64,000 nucleotides of DNA from Pararhodobacter zhoushanensis (GTDB taxonomy: Bacteria; Pseudomonadota; Alphaproteobacteria; Rhodobacterales; Rhodobacteraceae), in the NCBI RefSeq assembly GCF_003990445.1, contig NZ_REEZ01000001.1:434001-498000 (forward strand), in the 5' to 3' direction. Each line of letters begins with the position of its first letter. Position 1 is the first letter of the stretch. The notes under the pieces were generated by a model. It was not told the origin of the DNA. It saw nothing but the letters and a program-made list of their open reading frames with translations, and did no database searches. Below are positions 52,864-61,542 of the stretch, piece by piece. Made by a program: the position numbers and the translations under genes.

Positions 52864-53142
52864 CTAAAGTTGTCTATACTTTTGTATCGCCGTGACCTTC
52901 AGACCGTCGACGCCATGCGTCGCGATGGCGCTGACCCAGGTATCGAATTCTTCTTCGGACAGGCCATATCGCTCGATCGCCTCACCCCGCTGAATCAACC
53001 CATGGGCGACTGCCCTGACCACAATCGCTTTCCGGCTGGCCACCCAGCGCCGCGTTGCAGGTGGCGGAAGATCCGCCCGGCTGAGAATAGTGCCATCCGG
53101 CAAAGTCACCGCTCGCAGGCCGTCAATCCGTTTCAGATACAT
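52864..53142 (-). CDS. sciP: SciP, DUF1153 inhibitor of CtrA
   Basis: A 92-residue helix-turn-helix protein of the DUF1153/SciP family, which binds CtrA and blocks its activation of target promoters. The core is LPPPATRRWVASRKAIVVRAVAHGLIQRGEAIERYGLSEEEFDTWVSAI, with the RWVASRKA motif that is nearly invariant. It lies immediately upstream of ctrA on the same strand (94 bases between), which is an informative arrangement: the anti-activator and its target are next to each other. Confidence 0.93.
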   Translation of the reverse strand: MYLKRIDGLRAVTLPDGTILSRADLPPPATRRWVASRKAIVVRAVAHGLIQRGEAIERYGLSEEEFDTWVSAIATHGVDGLKVTAIQKYRQL

Positions 53143-53298
53143 TGGCTTTCACCCCTTTCCTTCATCCCGTTGCCGAGCGTGGCGCGTTAGGCTTAAGGAG
53201 CCGTTGAGGCGAATGGGCCACAGGGGTTGAGAGTGTCGCGCATTTTACTATATGTCGCGCAACCCTTGTTAACCCTTGCACAATGAAACGAGACCAAG

Positions 53299-54438
53299 AT
53301 GGCTCGCGATATGGACGTGAACTCGCTGGGCTTTGCCAAACCGCCGTCGGAAACGCGGGTGGTTGTCGCCATGTCAGGTGGCGTCGACAGTTCGGTGGTG
53401 GCCGCCGAACTGAAGATGCAGGGCTATGACGTGATCGGCGTGACGCTGCAACTGTATGACCACGGCGCGGCGCTGGCCAAGGCCGGGGCCTGCTGCGCCG
53501 GGCGTGACATTCATGACGCGCGCCGCGTGGCCGAAATGCTCAATTTTCCGCATTACGTGCTGGACTATGAGAACACCTTCCGCGAAGCCGTGATGGAAGA
53601 ATTCGCGGATGCCTATCTGGCCGGTGCCACGCCGGTTCCGTGCATCCGGTGCAATGAACGCGTCAAATTCAAGGACTTGCTGGGCACGGCGCGGGATCTG
53701 GACGCCGATTGTATGGCCACCGGCCACTATATCCAGCGCCATCAGGGCCCCTTGCGGGCTGAATTGCACATGGCTGCCGATGCCGCGCGCGACCAGTCGT
53801 ATTTCTTGTTCTCGACGACGCAAGAGCAGCTGGACTACCTGCGTTTCCCGCTGGGCCATCTGGCGTCGAAGGCCGAAACGCGCGCGCTGGCGGCCAAATA
53901 CGGTCTGGCGGTGGCTGACAAGCCGGACAGCCAGGACATCTGCTTTGTGCCCAACGGCAACTATGCGGCCGTCATCGAGAAGCTGCGCCCCGGTGCCGCC
54001 GACCCCGGTGAGATCGTCGATCTGGAGGGCCGCGTGTTGGGAACCCATCGCGGTGTGATCCACTACACGATCGGTCAGCGCCGGGGCCTTGGCATCGGCG
54101 GATTGGCCGATCCGCTCTATGTCGTGGCGCTGAAAGCGGACAGCCGACAGGTGGTTGTCGGCCCGAAAGAGGCGCTGGCGACTCAGTCGGTTCCGGTCCG
54201 CGAGATCAACTGGCTGGGCGACACCCCGTTTGAGAGCCGGGCGGAATGGCCGATGCGCGTGCGCATCCGGTCGACGAAACCACCCGCGGAAGCGGTGCTG
54301 CGACCAACCGGTCCGACTACCGCTATGGTTGAGTTGCTGACGCCAGAGGATGGTGTCAGCCCGGGGCAAGCCTGCGTGTTCTACGCGCCCGATGGTAGCC
54401 GGGTCTTCGGCGGTGGATGGATCTGGCGCGGATATTAA
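53299..54438 (+). CDS. mnmA: tRNA 2-thiouridine synthase
   Basis: MnmA thiolates U34 of tRNA for Lys, Glu and Gln using sulfur from a relay system. The 379-residue protein has the PP-loop SGGVDSS at 26-32, the cysteines for catalysis ([16 protein letters not shown] and [10 protein letters not shown]), and the tRNA-binding ending [26 protein letters not shown]. It is divergent from sciP. An inverted-repeat hairpin follows its stop. Confidence 0.97.
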   Translation: MARDMDVNSLGFAKPPSETRVVVAMSGGVDSSVVAAELKMQGYDVIGVTLQLYDHGAALAKAGACCAGRDIHDARRVAEMLNFPHYVLDYENTFREAVMEEFADAYLAGATPVPCIRCNERVKFKDLLGTARDLDADCMATGHYIQRHQGPLRAELHMAADAARDQSYFLFSTTQEQLDYLRFPLGHLASKAETRALAAKYGLAVADKPDSQDICFVPNGNYAAVIEKLRPGAADPGEIVDLEGRVLGTHRGVIHYTIGQRRGLGIGGLADPLYVVALKADSRQVVVGPKEALATQSVPVREINWLGDTPFESRAEWPMRVRIRSTKPPAEAVLRPTGPTTAMVELLTPEDGVSPGQACVFYAPDGSRVFGGGWIWRGY

Positions 54439-54713
54439 TTTTTTCCAGCCCGCCTGGAAAAGGCGTATCAGTCCTAAACCCGTATACAGTATCTGGAATT
54501 AATTGATTAACTAATCTTGCATTGTAAGATTAGTCGGCTTTGGCCGGTTAACCTGTCAGGCCAGTGATTCGGACCCAAATGGCATTGCGGTAAATCCGAC
54601 TCGCCGTACTCAGCGCGCGCGTATCAATATTTAACCTGTTAATCTCGATCACTGCGGGTTCAGGAGTTTATGCCTAAGCCGAGGTGACGCCTCAAAGCCG
54701 GACCGACGCTAGT
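54439..54713. other. AT-rich interval between convergent mnmA and lpxB
   Basis: A 275-base gene-less region, much richer in A and T than the flanking genes. It contains a bidirectional terminator (54441-54461), a perfect 9-bp inverted repeat ACTAATCTT/AAGATTAGT (54510-54534), and two TTAA-N4-TTAA sites (54499-54510 and 54631-54642). A TTGATT, 16 bases, TAAGAT promoter-like pair (54503-54530) overlaps the inverted repeat. No ORF of useful length is present, so a small RNA is possible but unproven. Confidence 0.45.
54441..54461. terminator. terminator of mnmA
   Basis: TTTTCCAG-CCCGC-CTGGAAAA is a perfect 8-bp stem starting two bases after the mnmA stop, with T and A runs at the ends. It could stop transcripts in either direction, though no clean T-run follows on the plus strand. 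Confidence 0.55.
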
Positions 54714-55871
54714 TTACCCTGCGTCAAGAATACTTAAAACGGACCGCGCAGCACGCAAACCCGGGGACTCGCCACCGCGACCAAGGCGCGTCATGGTCAG
54801 CTCCATCGCGGCCACTTGCGCGTCGCGCGCGGGGCCGGGGTTGAGCAGGGCCTGAACGGCAGGCGCTATGCGCGCGGGATCGCAGCGCGGGCCGATGAAT
54901 TCGGGCACGGCGCGGGTGTCGCTGACCAGATTAACCAATGTGACCGTGTCGATCCTGAGCATCCGCGTAATGATCGCCTGACTGAGCGCATTCATCCGGT
55001 ACGCGATCACCATCGGCGTGCCTGCCGCTGCCAGTTCCAGCGACACCGTGCCAGACGCGGCCAAAGCGGCATCGGCGGCGCGGAACGCTGCCCGTTTGGT
55101 CGCGAGCGGCGTGCTGGCGGCGTCCAGCACCAGCGGGTCGCCGGGCCAATCGGCGACCAGCGCGCGCACCTGATCGGCACGGGCGGCGACACTGGGGATC
55201 ACAACGCGCAGGCCGGGCTGATGTAGCTGTTCGAGTGTCGCCCCAAAGAGCGGTCCAAGACGCTCAACCTCGCCTTTGCGCGAACCGGGCAGCACAAGCA
55301 ACAGCGGCGCATCGGCGGCGATGCCGTGGGTGGTGCGGAACTCTGCGGCCTCGGCCGTCGTTGCCACGGGTTCGGTGGTGACGGGGTGGCCGGTGAAGTC
55401 GCAGCTCATCCCGGCGGCCTGCATATAGGGCGGCTCGAACGGCAGAAGTGCCAGCACATGATCCACCCAGCGCGCCATCTTCGTCGCGCGTTTGGGCCGC
55501 CACGCCCAGACCGAGGGGGCCACATAGTGGATGGTCTTGAGCGCAGGATTCAGCGGCTTGGCGATGGCCAGCACACGCAGGCAGAAATCAGGGCTGTCTA
55601 TGGTGATCACGGCATCGGGGGCATGATCGGCGATGGCTTGCGCGGTCTCACGGATGCGGCGTTTGAGGGGGAAGTATTTCGGCAGCACCTCGGCCAGCCC
55701 CATGACCGAAAGCTCTTCCATCGGGAAGAGGCTTTGCAGGCCCTGCGCCTGCATCAGTGGCCCGCCGACGCCCGCAAGTGTCAGGTCGGGCACCAACTGA
55801 CGCAGGCCGCCAATCAAGGCCGCGCCGAGCGCATCGCCCGAAGGTTCGCCTGCGATGAGGAACAGCTTCAT
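54714..55871 (-). CDS. lpxB: lipid-A-disaccharide synthase
   Basis: LpxB joins UDP-diacylglucosamine to lipid X, forming the lipid A disaccharide. The 385 residues begin FLIAGEPSGDALGAALIGGLRQL and contain VGGPLMQAQGLQSLFPMEELSVMGLAEVLPKYFPLKRR, IDSPDFCLRV, YVAPSVWAWRPKRATKM and LLPFEPPYMQAAG, the GT19 signatures. It is the last gene of the minus-strand envelope run and overlaps the lpxI stop by 4 bases. Confidence 0.97.
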   Translation of the reverse strand: MKLFLIAGEPSGDALGAALIGGLRQLVPDLTLAGVGGPLMQAQGLQSLFPMEELSVMGLAEVLPKYFPLKRRIRETAQAIADHAPDAVITIDSPDFCLRVLAIAKPLNPALKTIHYVAPSVWAWRPKRATKMARWVDHVLALLPFEPPYMQAAGMSCDFTGHPVTTEPVATTAEAAEFRTTHGIAADAPLLLVLPGSRKGEVERLGPLFGATLEQLHQPGLRVVIPSVAARADQVRALVADWPGDPLVLDAASTPLATKRAAFRAADAALAASGTVSLELAAAGTPMVIAYRMNALSQAIITRMLRIDTVTLVNLVSDTRAVPEFIGPRCDPARIAPAVQALLNPGPARDAQVAAMELTMTRLGRGGESPGLRAARSVLSILDAG

Positions 55872-56668
55872 GGCGCGGCCCAGATGGCGATCTGCGCGGC
55901 CTCGGCGGCGGCCAGCACGGCGGGGCGGTTCAGAACGACCACCCGCCCGGCCTGCAGGGCGATGGCCGTCAGGCCAGCCGCCTGCGCTGCGGCAATGGTC
56001 TCGGGGCCAATGGCGGGCAGATCGGCGCGCAGATCCTGCCCCAGCTTGGCGCGTTTGACGAAGACGCCCCCTTGCTGCGGCGTACGCTCGGCCCGGTGGC
56101 GCGCAACATCACCGAGCATGGCGTCGGTGCCATACAGAGCCTCAACGGCCAGACAAAGACCATCGGCCACAACGCAGCCCTGCCCCACATCCTGAGGTGC
56201 CAGCGCATCGAGGATGGCGTGGCCGCGCGCGGCGTCACTGCGTTCACTGTCCAAGGGCGCCCGTTGGGTGAGCACCCCTTCAGCGGCGAGCAAGGATGGT
56301 GCGAGTTCGGCCAAGCCCTTCACCTGCAGGTCGTACTCTTCGATCAGGGCGATAATCCAGCGCAGCGCGCTATCATCGCCCCCCTTCATCGCGGCGAGCA
56401 ATTGCGGGACCAGCATGGCCGTCTCACGGTCGAACAGCGCGGGGTCCAGGCGGGGACGGTGGATGGCACCTACCAGCGCGACGCTGTCGATCCCCTGATC
56501 GCCAAGCGCGCGCAGGAAAGGCGAGAGACGCTCAAAATTGAAGACCATATCCACGGCCAGTCCCTGCGGTTGCACCCCGGCGGGGGCGCAGATCAGCGGG
56601 GCGTCGAGCAAGGCGGCCAGTTCGGCAGGCAAGGCCCCTGCCCCGGCAATCAACGCGATGCGGCTCAT
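55868..56668 (-). CDS. lpxI: UDP-2,3-diacylglucosamine pyrophosphatase LpxI
   Basis: LpxI hydrolyses UDP-2,3-diacylglucosamine to lipid X, replacing the LpxH found in E. coli. The 266 residues fit the DUF1009 family: IALIAGAGALPAELAALL at the N-terminus, FERLSPFLRALGDQGIDSVALVGAIHRP in the middle, and a C-terminal catalytic domain with DARGHAILDALAPQDVGQGCVVADGLCLAVEALYGTDAML-like and FVKRAKLGQDLRADLPAIGPETI. It overlaps both neighbours by 4 bases, so lpxA-lpxI-lpxB are tightly coupled. Confidence 0.95.
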   Translation of the reverse strand: MSRIALIAGAGALPAELAALLDAPLICAPAGVQPQGLAVDMVFNFERLSPFLRALGDQGIDSVALVGAIHRPRLDPALFDRETAMLVPQLLAAMKGGDDSALRWIIALIEEYDLQVKGLAELAPSLLAAEGVLTQRAPLDSERSDAARGHAILDALAPQDVGQGCVVADGLCLAVEALYGTDAMLGDVARHRAERTPQQGGVFVKRAKLGQDLRADLPAIGPETIAAAQAAGLTAIALQAGRVVVLNRPAVLAAAEAAQIAIWAAP

Positions 56669-57462
56669 TTCGGGGTCAGGAACGACCGGTCCGAGGCCGC
56701 GAGGATGAAATCGGTGATCTCGCGCACATGGCTGCTTTCGGTCTCGTCGGCCAGACGGCGGGCGCGGTCCATGAAGGTGCCTTCGCCCTGCGCCAGCATC
56801 TGGTACGCGGCGCGCAGGGCGGTGATCTCGGACCGCTCGACGCCCCGGCGTTTCAGACCGACAAGATTCAGCCCCTCCAGATCGCCGCGCGGCCCCTGCA
56901 CCAGCCCGTGCGGCATCACGTCATTGGTCACCATGGTCACCGCGCCGATGATCGCGCCTTTGCCGATGCGGACCCATTGGTGCACGCCCGACAAGCCGCC
57001 GATGATCACGTCATCGCCCAGCACGCAGTGGCCGGCGACAGCGACGTTGTTCACCAGAATCACGCGGTTGCCGATCTGCGAGTCATGACCGACATGGGCA
57101 CCGGTCATGATCAGGCAATCATCGCCCACGCGGGTGATGCCGCCACCACCCTCGGTGCCGGTGTTCAGCGTCGCACCCTCGCGGATGCGGGTGCGCTGGC
57201 CGATGACCAGCCGCGTGCGTTCGCCTTTGAACTTCAGGTCTTGCGGCGTTTCGCCAACGGTGGCGAAAGGATAGATGGTGCACCCGTCGCCGATTTCGGT
57301 CCAGCCGGTGAGCACGGCGTGCGACTTCACCACCACACCCCGGCCCAGCGTAACTTCGGGCCCGATCACGGAAAACGGGCCGATCTGGCACTCAGGGCCG
57401 ATCACTGCCCCCTCTTCGACGACGGCCGAAGGGTGGATCTGCGCTGTGGCGTCAACAGACAT
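56665..57462 (-). CDS. lpxA: UDP-N-acetylglucosamine acyltransferase
   Basis: LpxA adds the first 3-hydroxyacyl chain of lipid A. The 265-residue protein consists of hexapeptide repeats forming a left-handed beta-helix, with IHPSAVVEEGAVIGPECQIGPFSVIGPEVTLGRGVV at the start and a catalytic His in MTGAHVGHDSQIGNRVILVNNVAVAGHC. The C-terminal helical part is VGLKRRGVERSEITALRAAYQML. It lies 3 bases downstream of fabZ. Confidence 0.97.
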   Translation of the reverse strand: MSVDATAQIHPSAVVEEGAVIGPECQIGPFSVIGPEVTLGRGVVVKSHAVLTGWTEIGDGCTIYPFATVGETPQDLKFKGERTRLVIGQRTRIREGATLNTGTEGGGGITRVGDDCLIMTGAHVGHDSQIGNRVILVNNVAVAGHCVLGDDVIIGGLSGVHQWVRIGKGAIIGAVTMVTNDVMPHGLVQGPRGDLEGLNLVGLKRRGVERSEITALRAAYQMLAQGEGTFMDRARRLADETESSHVREITDFILAASDRSFLTPK

Positions 57463-57465
57463 CGG

Positions 57466-57951
57466 TCAGCCCCGGGCCGACAGGTCGATCATCGCCATGA
57501 ACTCGGCCTCGGCAGCCATTTCGCCGTTCACGGTGGCCGTGCCCTGGAATTTCCAGATCTTCGACGATCCGCGAAGAACCTTGACGTGCAGGTCCACCAC
57601 ATCGCCGGGCACCACCTTGCGGCGGAACTTGGCCTTGTCGATGGACATGAAATAGACCAGCGGCTCTTTGTCGACCAGATCCAGCGTCAGGCCGACCAGC
57701 ACCGCCGAGGTCTGCGCCAGCGCTTCGATGATCATCACACCGGGCATGATCGGCGCACCGGGGAAATGGCCCTGAAAATGCGGCTCGTTGAAAGTGACGT
57801 TCTTGACGCCGGTGGCTTCTTCACCGGTCTTGATGTCGCGCACCTTGTCGATCAGCAGAAACGGATAGCGATGCGGAATGATGCGCATGATCAGCGACAG
57901 ATCGGCCTCGGTCGTGGTGGACCAGTCGCGGGCTTGGGCGGTATCGGGCAT
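57466..57951 (-). CDS. fabZ: 3-hydroxyacyl-ACP dehydratase
   Basis: FabZ dehydrates 3-hydroxyacyl-ACP in fatty-acid elongation, so it competes with LpxA for hydroxyacyl-ACP. The 161 residues contain [48 protein letters not shown] with the catalytic His and Glu, and [20 protein letters not shown]. Three bases separate it from lpxA. Upstream is skp; no lpxD lies between skp and fabZ. Confidence 0.97.
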   Translation of the reverse strand: MPDTAQARDWSTTTEADLSLIMRIIPHRYPFLLIDKVRDIKTGEEATGVKNVTFNEPHFQGHFPGAPIMPGVMIIEALAQTSAVLVGLTLDLVDKEPLVYFMSIDKAKFRRKVVPGDVVDLHVKVLRGSSKIWKFQGTATVNGEMAAEAEFMAMIDLSARG

Positions 57952-58044
57952 CGGGTGTCTCCGCTGGAAATCGGGGTGGGCGCGCGCGCCCGCTGCTCAA
58001 GACGTACCAACGAAACCCCGCGCCGACAAGGCGTTGGGCAACGC

Positions 58045-58659
58045 TCAGGGCGCGGGCGTCGGCGTGGCGTCGTCGGGCGTGGCGGGCGCCGGGGCGTCGC
58101 CTGCGTCGATCGGTGACGCATCAAGGCGGGCAATCGCCGCGTCGGTGATGTCCAGCCAGTCCGAGCCAAGGATCACGGCGTCGGGCTTGAGCAGACCAAG
58201 CACGCCCTGATCGTTCATCATCTCCACCAGAATCGGCAAGGCAGTGTCGAAAAACCGCTGCGCTTCGGTTTCCGAATGGCGGGTAAGCGCCTGACTGGCT
58301 TGCGCGCGTTCTTCGCGGATCTGCTCGACCCGTGTGTCAAAAACATCGGCACGGGTGCGGAATTCTTCGGGTGTCAGCGTCGAGCGCGCCTCGGTCAGGG
58401 CGCTTTCCTCGGCGGCGAGCTGGTCGGCGATCTGCTGGTTCTCGGCCTCAAGCGCCTGTTCGGCACGGCGGATACCGGCAAGGATCTGCTGCCCCAGACG
58501 CGAGCCGCGCAAAAGCCGGTCCTGATCGAGCACGCGGAACGGCACCGGCGAGATGCCGGTCAACGGATCGGGGGCCAGCGGCGGCGCGGACTGCGCCGAT
58601 GCGAAGACGGGGGCGCCCAAGAGCACCCCCGCAATCAGGATCATCGACAAACGGTTCAT
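58045..58659 (-). CDS. skp: OmpH/Skp-family periplasmic chaperone
   Basis: A 204-residue protein with signal peptide MNRLSMILIAGVLLGAPVFASA and an OmpH-type helical region (VLDQDRLLRGSRLGQQILAGIRRAEQALEAENQQIADQLAAEESALTEARSTLTPEEFRTRADVFDTRVEQIREERAQAS) rich in heptads. Skp escorts unfolded outer-membrane proteins to BamA. Its ATG shares one base with the bamA stop (TGATG at 58657-58661), so the two are translationally coupled. A long Pro/Thr-rich acidic tail follows the family domain. Confidence 0.9.
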   Translation of the reverse strand: MNRLSMILIAGVLLGAPVFASAQSAPPLAPDPLTGISPVPFRVLDQDRLLRGSRLGQQILAGIRRAEQALEAENQQIADQLAAEESALTEARSTLTPEEFRTRADVFDTRVEQIREERAQASQALTRHSETEAQRFFDTALPILVEMMNDQGVLGLLKPDAVILGSDWLDITDAAIARLDASPIDAGDAPAPATPDDATPTPAP

Positions 58660-61049
58660 CAGAACCGGGTAGCCAGCGACAGATCGAAGCGACGCGACCG
58701 GTCGTATTCTTCTTCCATGAGCGGCACCGCAAAGTTGAAGCGCAGCGGCCCAAGGGGCGAACCCCAGAAGAGCGAGAAGCCGGCAGCGGCGCGCAGGGCG
58801 CGGTCGCTATAGGCACAGTTCGTTTCGGCACCGGGGGTACAGGCCGATGCGTAAAGCTCATCCACGCCCCAGACCGAACCGACGTCCAGGAACAAGCCGC
58901 CGTGCATGTTGTATTCCTGCGGCAGGCCCAGCGGGAACTCGGCCTCGAACCGGGCGACGGCGAAGAAGTTGCCGCCCAGACCGTTGCGGGTGCCATTGGC
59001 GCTGTAGGCCACAGGGCCCATGCCGTAGGAGTCAAAGCCACGGAACTGCTCGGAAGTCAGCACGAAGCGTTCATTGACCCGGCTGGCGCCAGATTCGTGG
59101 AACACCGCACCCGCCTCGAACTCGGCCCGCAGAGTCACATCACCATTGGCGATGCGGCGCTCATAGCCGGTCATCAGGGTGCTGCGCAGCCAGCGACGAT
59201 CACCGCCCAAGCCGGCGATATCCTGACTGAAGCGGAACACGAAGCCCCGATCAGGATCGGCGCCGTTTCTGCGCGTGTCGAACGAATAGGTGTAGCCAAC
59301 GGACGAGGTTATGGCACGACCGGCATCGCGGCGGATGCGGGTTGCGACGGTATCGTCGGTCGCAGGGGTCGGGATTGGGTTTACCGTGATCTCGTTCGAC
59401 GACAGCGACATGCGCACGCCCAGACGACCATATTCGCTGACCGGGAAGGTCAGAGAGGGCGAGAACTGCACCACGCGGGTGCCGAACTGGGTGCTCGACC
59501 CGTTCGACGTCGTCGTGGACAGACCAAGGCTGAGCCCCAGCGCCAGATTGCGGCCCAGCAGCGCGGGCTCGGTCAGCGACATCGACAGGCTTTGCGCGTT
59601 CGATACGGTCGAGAACGTCAGGTTCAGCGCCTGCCCACGGCCGAGGAAGTTGGTCTCGTTGTAGGTGATGTTGCCGCCGATGCCATCGCTGGCACCATAG
59701 CTCAGGCCAAAGCCCAACGAGCCGGTGGTGGTTTCGTCAACCCGCACGTCGACCACGGCCTGCTCGGGGTTGGAGCCCGGCGTCGGGTTGACCTGCACAT
59801 CCGAGAAATACCCCAGTGCCCGGATGCGCGCCGCGGCTTCGCGGATCTCACGCGGGTTCAGCGGGTCGCCTTCGGCAACGTCGAACTGGCGGCGGATCAC
59901 GCGGTCCTGCGTGGTCACGTTGCCCTGAATGTCGATGCGTTCGATGAACACGCGGTCACCGCGAACCAGCGCCAGTTCCACGTCGATGGTGCCGGTACGC
60001 TCATCGCGGGTCAGGCGCGGTTCGGCGCGCACGAAGCGCTGGCCGGATTCGTAGCCCACCTCTTCCGCCTGCTGGATCATGTTCTCCAGAATGGTCGGGG
60101 TGAACAGGACGCCCGTGCGGTCGGTGAGACCAGCCTGATACGCCGCCGGATCGATGCCGCCGATTTCAGACACGACGCGGACGTTGCCGACACGGTACTG
60201 CTGGCCCTCACGAATGGTGAAGGTGACATAAGCGCCGTCGCGCTCACGCGCCAGTTCGGTCACACCCGACAGCACCTGCACGTCCAGATAGCCGCGCGAC
60301 AGGTAGAAGTCCTGCAGCGACTGGCGGTCGCTGGCGACGCGGGCTTCGTTGTAGTTGTCGGCGCGGAAGAAGGTCGACAGACGCCCAGCCTGAGCCGAGG
60401 CAACGGCGTTGCGCAGACGGCGGGGGCTGAACGAGCGGTTGCCGACGAAAGAGATGCGCTCGATCTCGACGACCGCGCCCTCTTCAATCTCGAACGCCAG
60501 ATCCACACGCCCACCGGCGCGCTCGATCAGGCGCGGGGTCACCCGTGCCGACAGACGGCCAGCGTCGGCATATGCCTCGGCAATAGCGTTGGCGTCGGCT
60601 TCGGCGGTGGCAGGCGAATAGACGCCGCCCGACCGCGAGGTCACCACAGGGCGCAGACGGTCATCGTCGAGGCGGCGGTTGCCTTCGAACGCGACCTGAC
60701 CGATCAGCGGATATTCCTGAACGTTGATCACCAGCCGGTTGCCCGACGGGGTAAAATCGACCTGACGGAAGAACCCGGTCCCGGCGACGCGCTGATAGGC
60801 CGCGTTCAGTTCCGCGGCACTCATGCTGCGGTTGCGAACGATTCTGGCGAACGAGACAATGGTATCGTCATCGATCAGGGCGTTGCCATCGACCTGAATG
60901 GTCGAGAACTGATAGGTCTGCGCTCCGGCGCTGGTGCCAACACCAGCCGAAATCATTGAAGAAAATAGAAGAACTGCTGCAAGACCTCGCACCGGGCGAG
61001 TAGCCCGAGTGAGGGCGCGTGCAGAAATGTCCACGTGAGAAACGCGCAT
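58659..61049 (-). CDS. bamA: outer-membrane protein assembly factor BamA
   Basis: A 796-residue protein that inserts beta-barrels into the outer membrane. The signal peptide is around residues 1-43, after which five POTRA domains follow: FSTIQVDGNALIDDDTIVSF begins POTRA1 and VFIERIDIQGNVTTQDRVIRRQFDVAEGDPLN starts a later one. The C-terminal barrel includes YSFDTRRNGADPDRGFVFRFSQDIAG and ends in the aromatic signature SLATRF. The frame is open to 61115; the ATG at 61049 gives a typical signal peptide. It is preceded by a gap with a terminator, so a promoter should lie between 61050 and 61229. Confidence 0.96.
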   Translation of the reverse strand: MRVSHVDISARALTRATRPVRGLAAVLLFSSMISAGVGTSAGAQTYQFSTIQVDGNALIDDDTIVSFARIVRNRSMSAAELNAAYQRVAGTGFFRQVDFTPSGNRLVINVQEYPLIGQVAFEGNRRLDDDRLRPVVTSRSGGVYSPATAEADANAIAEAYADAGRLSARVTPRLIERAGGRVDLAFEIEEGAVVEIERISFVGNRSFSPRRLRNAVASAQAGRLSTFFRADNYNEARVASDRQSLQDFYLSRGYLDVQVLSGVTELARERDGAYVTFTIREGQQYRVGNVRVVSEIGGIDPAAYQAGLTDRTGVLFTPTILENMIQQAEEVGYESGQRFVRAEPRLTRDERTGTIDVELALVRGDRVFIERIDIQGNVTTQDRVIRRQFDVAEGDPLNPREIREAAARIRALGYFSDVQVNPTPGSNPEQAVVDVRVDETTTGSLGFGLSYGASDGIGGNITYNETNFLGRGQALNLTFSTVSNAQSLSMSLTEPALLGRNLALGLSLGLSTTTSNGSSTQFGTRVVQFSPSLTFPVSEYGRLGVRMSLSSNEITVNPIPTPATDDTVATRIRRDAGRAITSSVGYTYSFDTRRNGADPDRGFVFRFSQDIAGLGGDRRWLRSTLMTGYERRIANGDVTLRAEFEAGAVFHESGASRVNERFVLTSEQFRGFDSYGMGPVAYSANGTRNGLGGNFFAVARFEAEFPLGLPQEYNMHGGLFLDVGSVWGVDELYASACTPGAETNCAYSDRALRAAAGFSLFWGSPLGPLRFNFAVPLMEEEYDRSRRFDLSLATRF

Positions 61050-61229
61050 TTCCAAGCCCCGTTTATTACCGCACTTTGTTTTCCTCTTGCTAGCGACGCG
61101 AGGCTTGCTTGTCAAAGCGTTGCGTCACCCGAAGGGCAGTTTCGCAGCATATGGGGATTCAATGTACCGCTATCGCCGTTTCCGTGCCGATGACGGCCAC
61201 AGGATTCGGTGCGCAAGGGGCATTCAGAC

Positions 61230-61263
61230 AAAAAAATCCCGCTCGGCCAAAGGGCTGAGCGGG
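61230..61263 (-). terminator. terminator upstream of bamA
   Basis: CCCGCTCAGCCC-TTT-GGCCGAGCGGG read on the minus strand, followed by ATTTTTTT. It ends the small membrane-protein gene and the rseP transcript, separating them from bamA. Confidence 0.88.
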
Positions 61264-61288
61264 CGTGCGTCTGGATCAGAGAATCGGC

Positions 61289-61456
61289 TCAGAAGGCGAG
61301 CGGCTCGATCATCGGGGCGTTGAGGAGCAAGATCAGCTCAGCCAGTTCCGCGGCGAGCACCAAGCCGGCGACGACAGCCAGCGAGAACCACAGCCGTTCG
61401 GATGACAGCGCATACAGGGTGCGCAGGCCTTGCGCGGCAGGAAGGACGAGATGCAT
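61289..61456 (-). CDS. small membrane protein
   Basis: A 55-residue protein: MHLVLPAAQGLRTLYALSSERLW, then one or two hydrophobic stretches (FSLAVVAGLVLAAELAELILLLNAPMIEPLAF). The ATG at 61456 is used, because the frame extending to 61540 lacks sense. It lies 86 bases after rseP on the same strand and ends just before a strong terminator. The family is not recognised. Confidence 0.6.
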   Translation of the reverse strand: MHLVLPAAQGLRTLYALSSERLWFSLAVVAGLVLAAELAELILLLNAPMIEPLAF

Positions 61457-61542
61457 GGCAGCCTCCGATGTCTCTGGAACTGCCCATCTTCCGCTGAAAG
61501 ATGGCGTAAATGCGGCGGCACCGTGGCGCCGCCGCGACACCG

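Noticed and set aside
53269-53276. TTAACCCT as a CtrA site between sciP and mnmA
   Set aside because: Only a half-site with a mismatch, too weak to call without a partner half.
58332-60959. 875-codon plus-strand ORF opposite bamA and skp
   Set aside because: bamA and skp on the minus strand show complete family architecture, so the plus frame is a codon-bias artefact.
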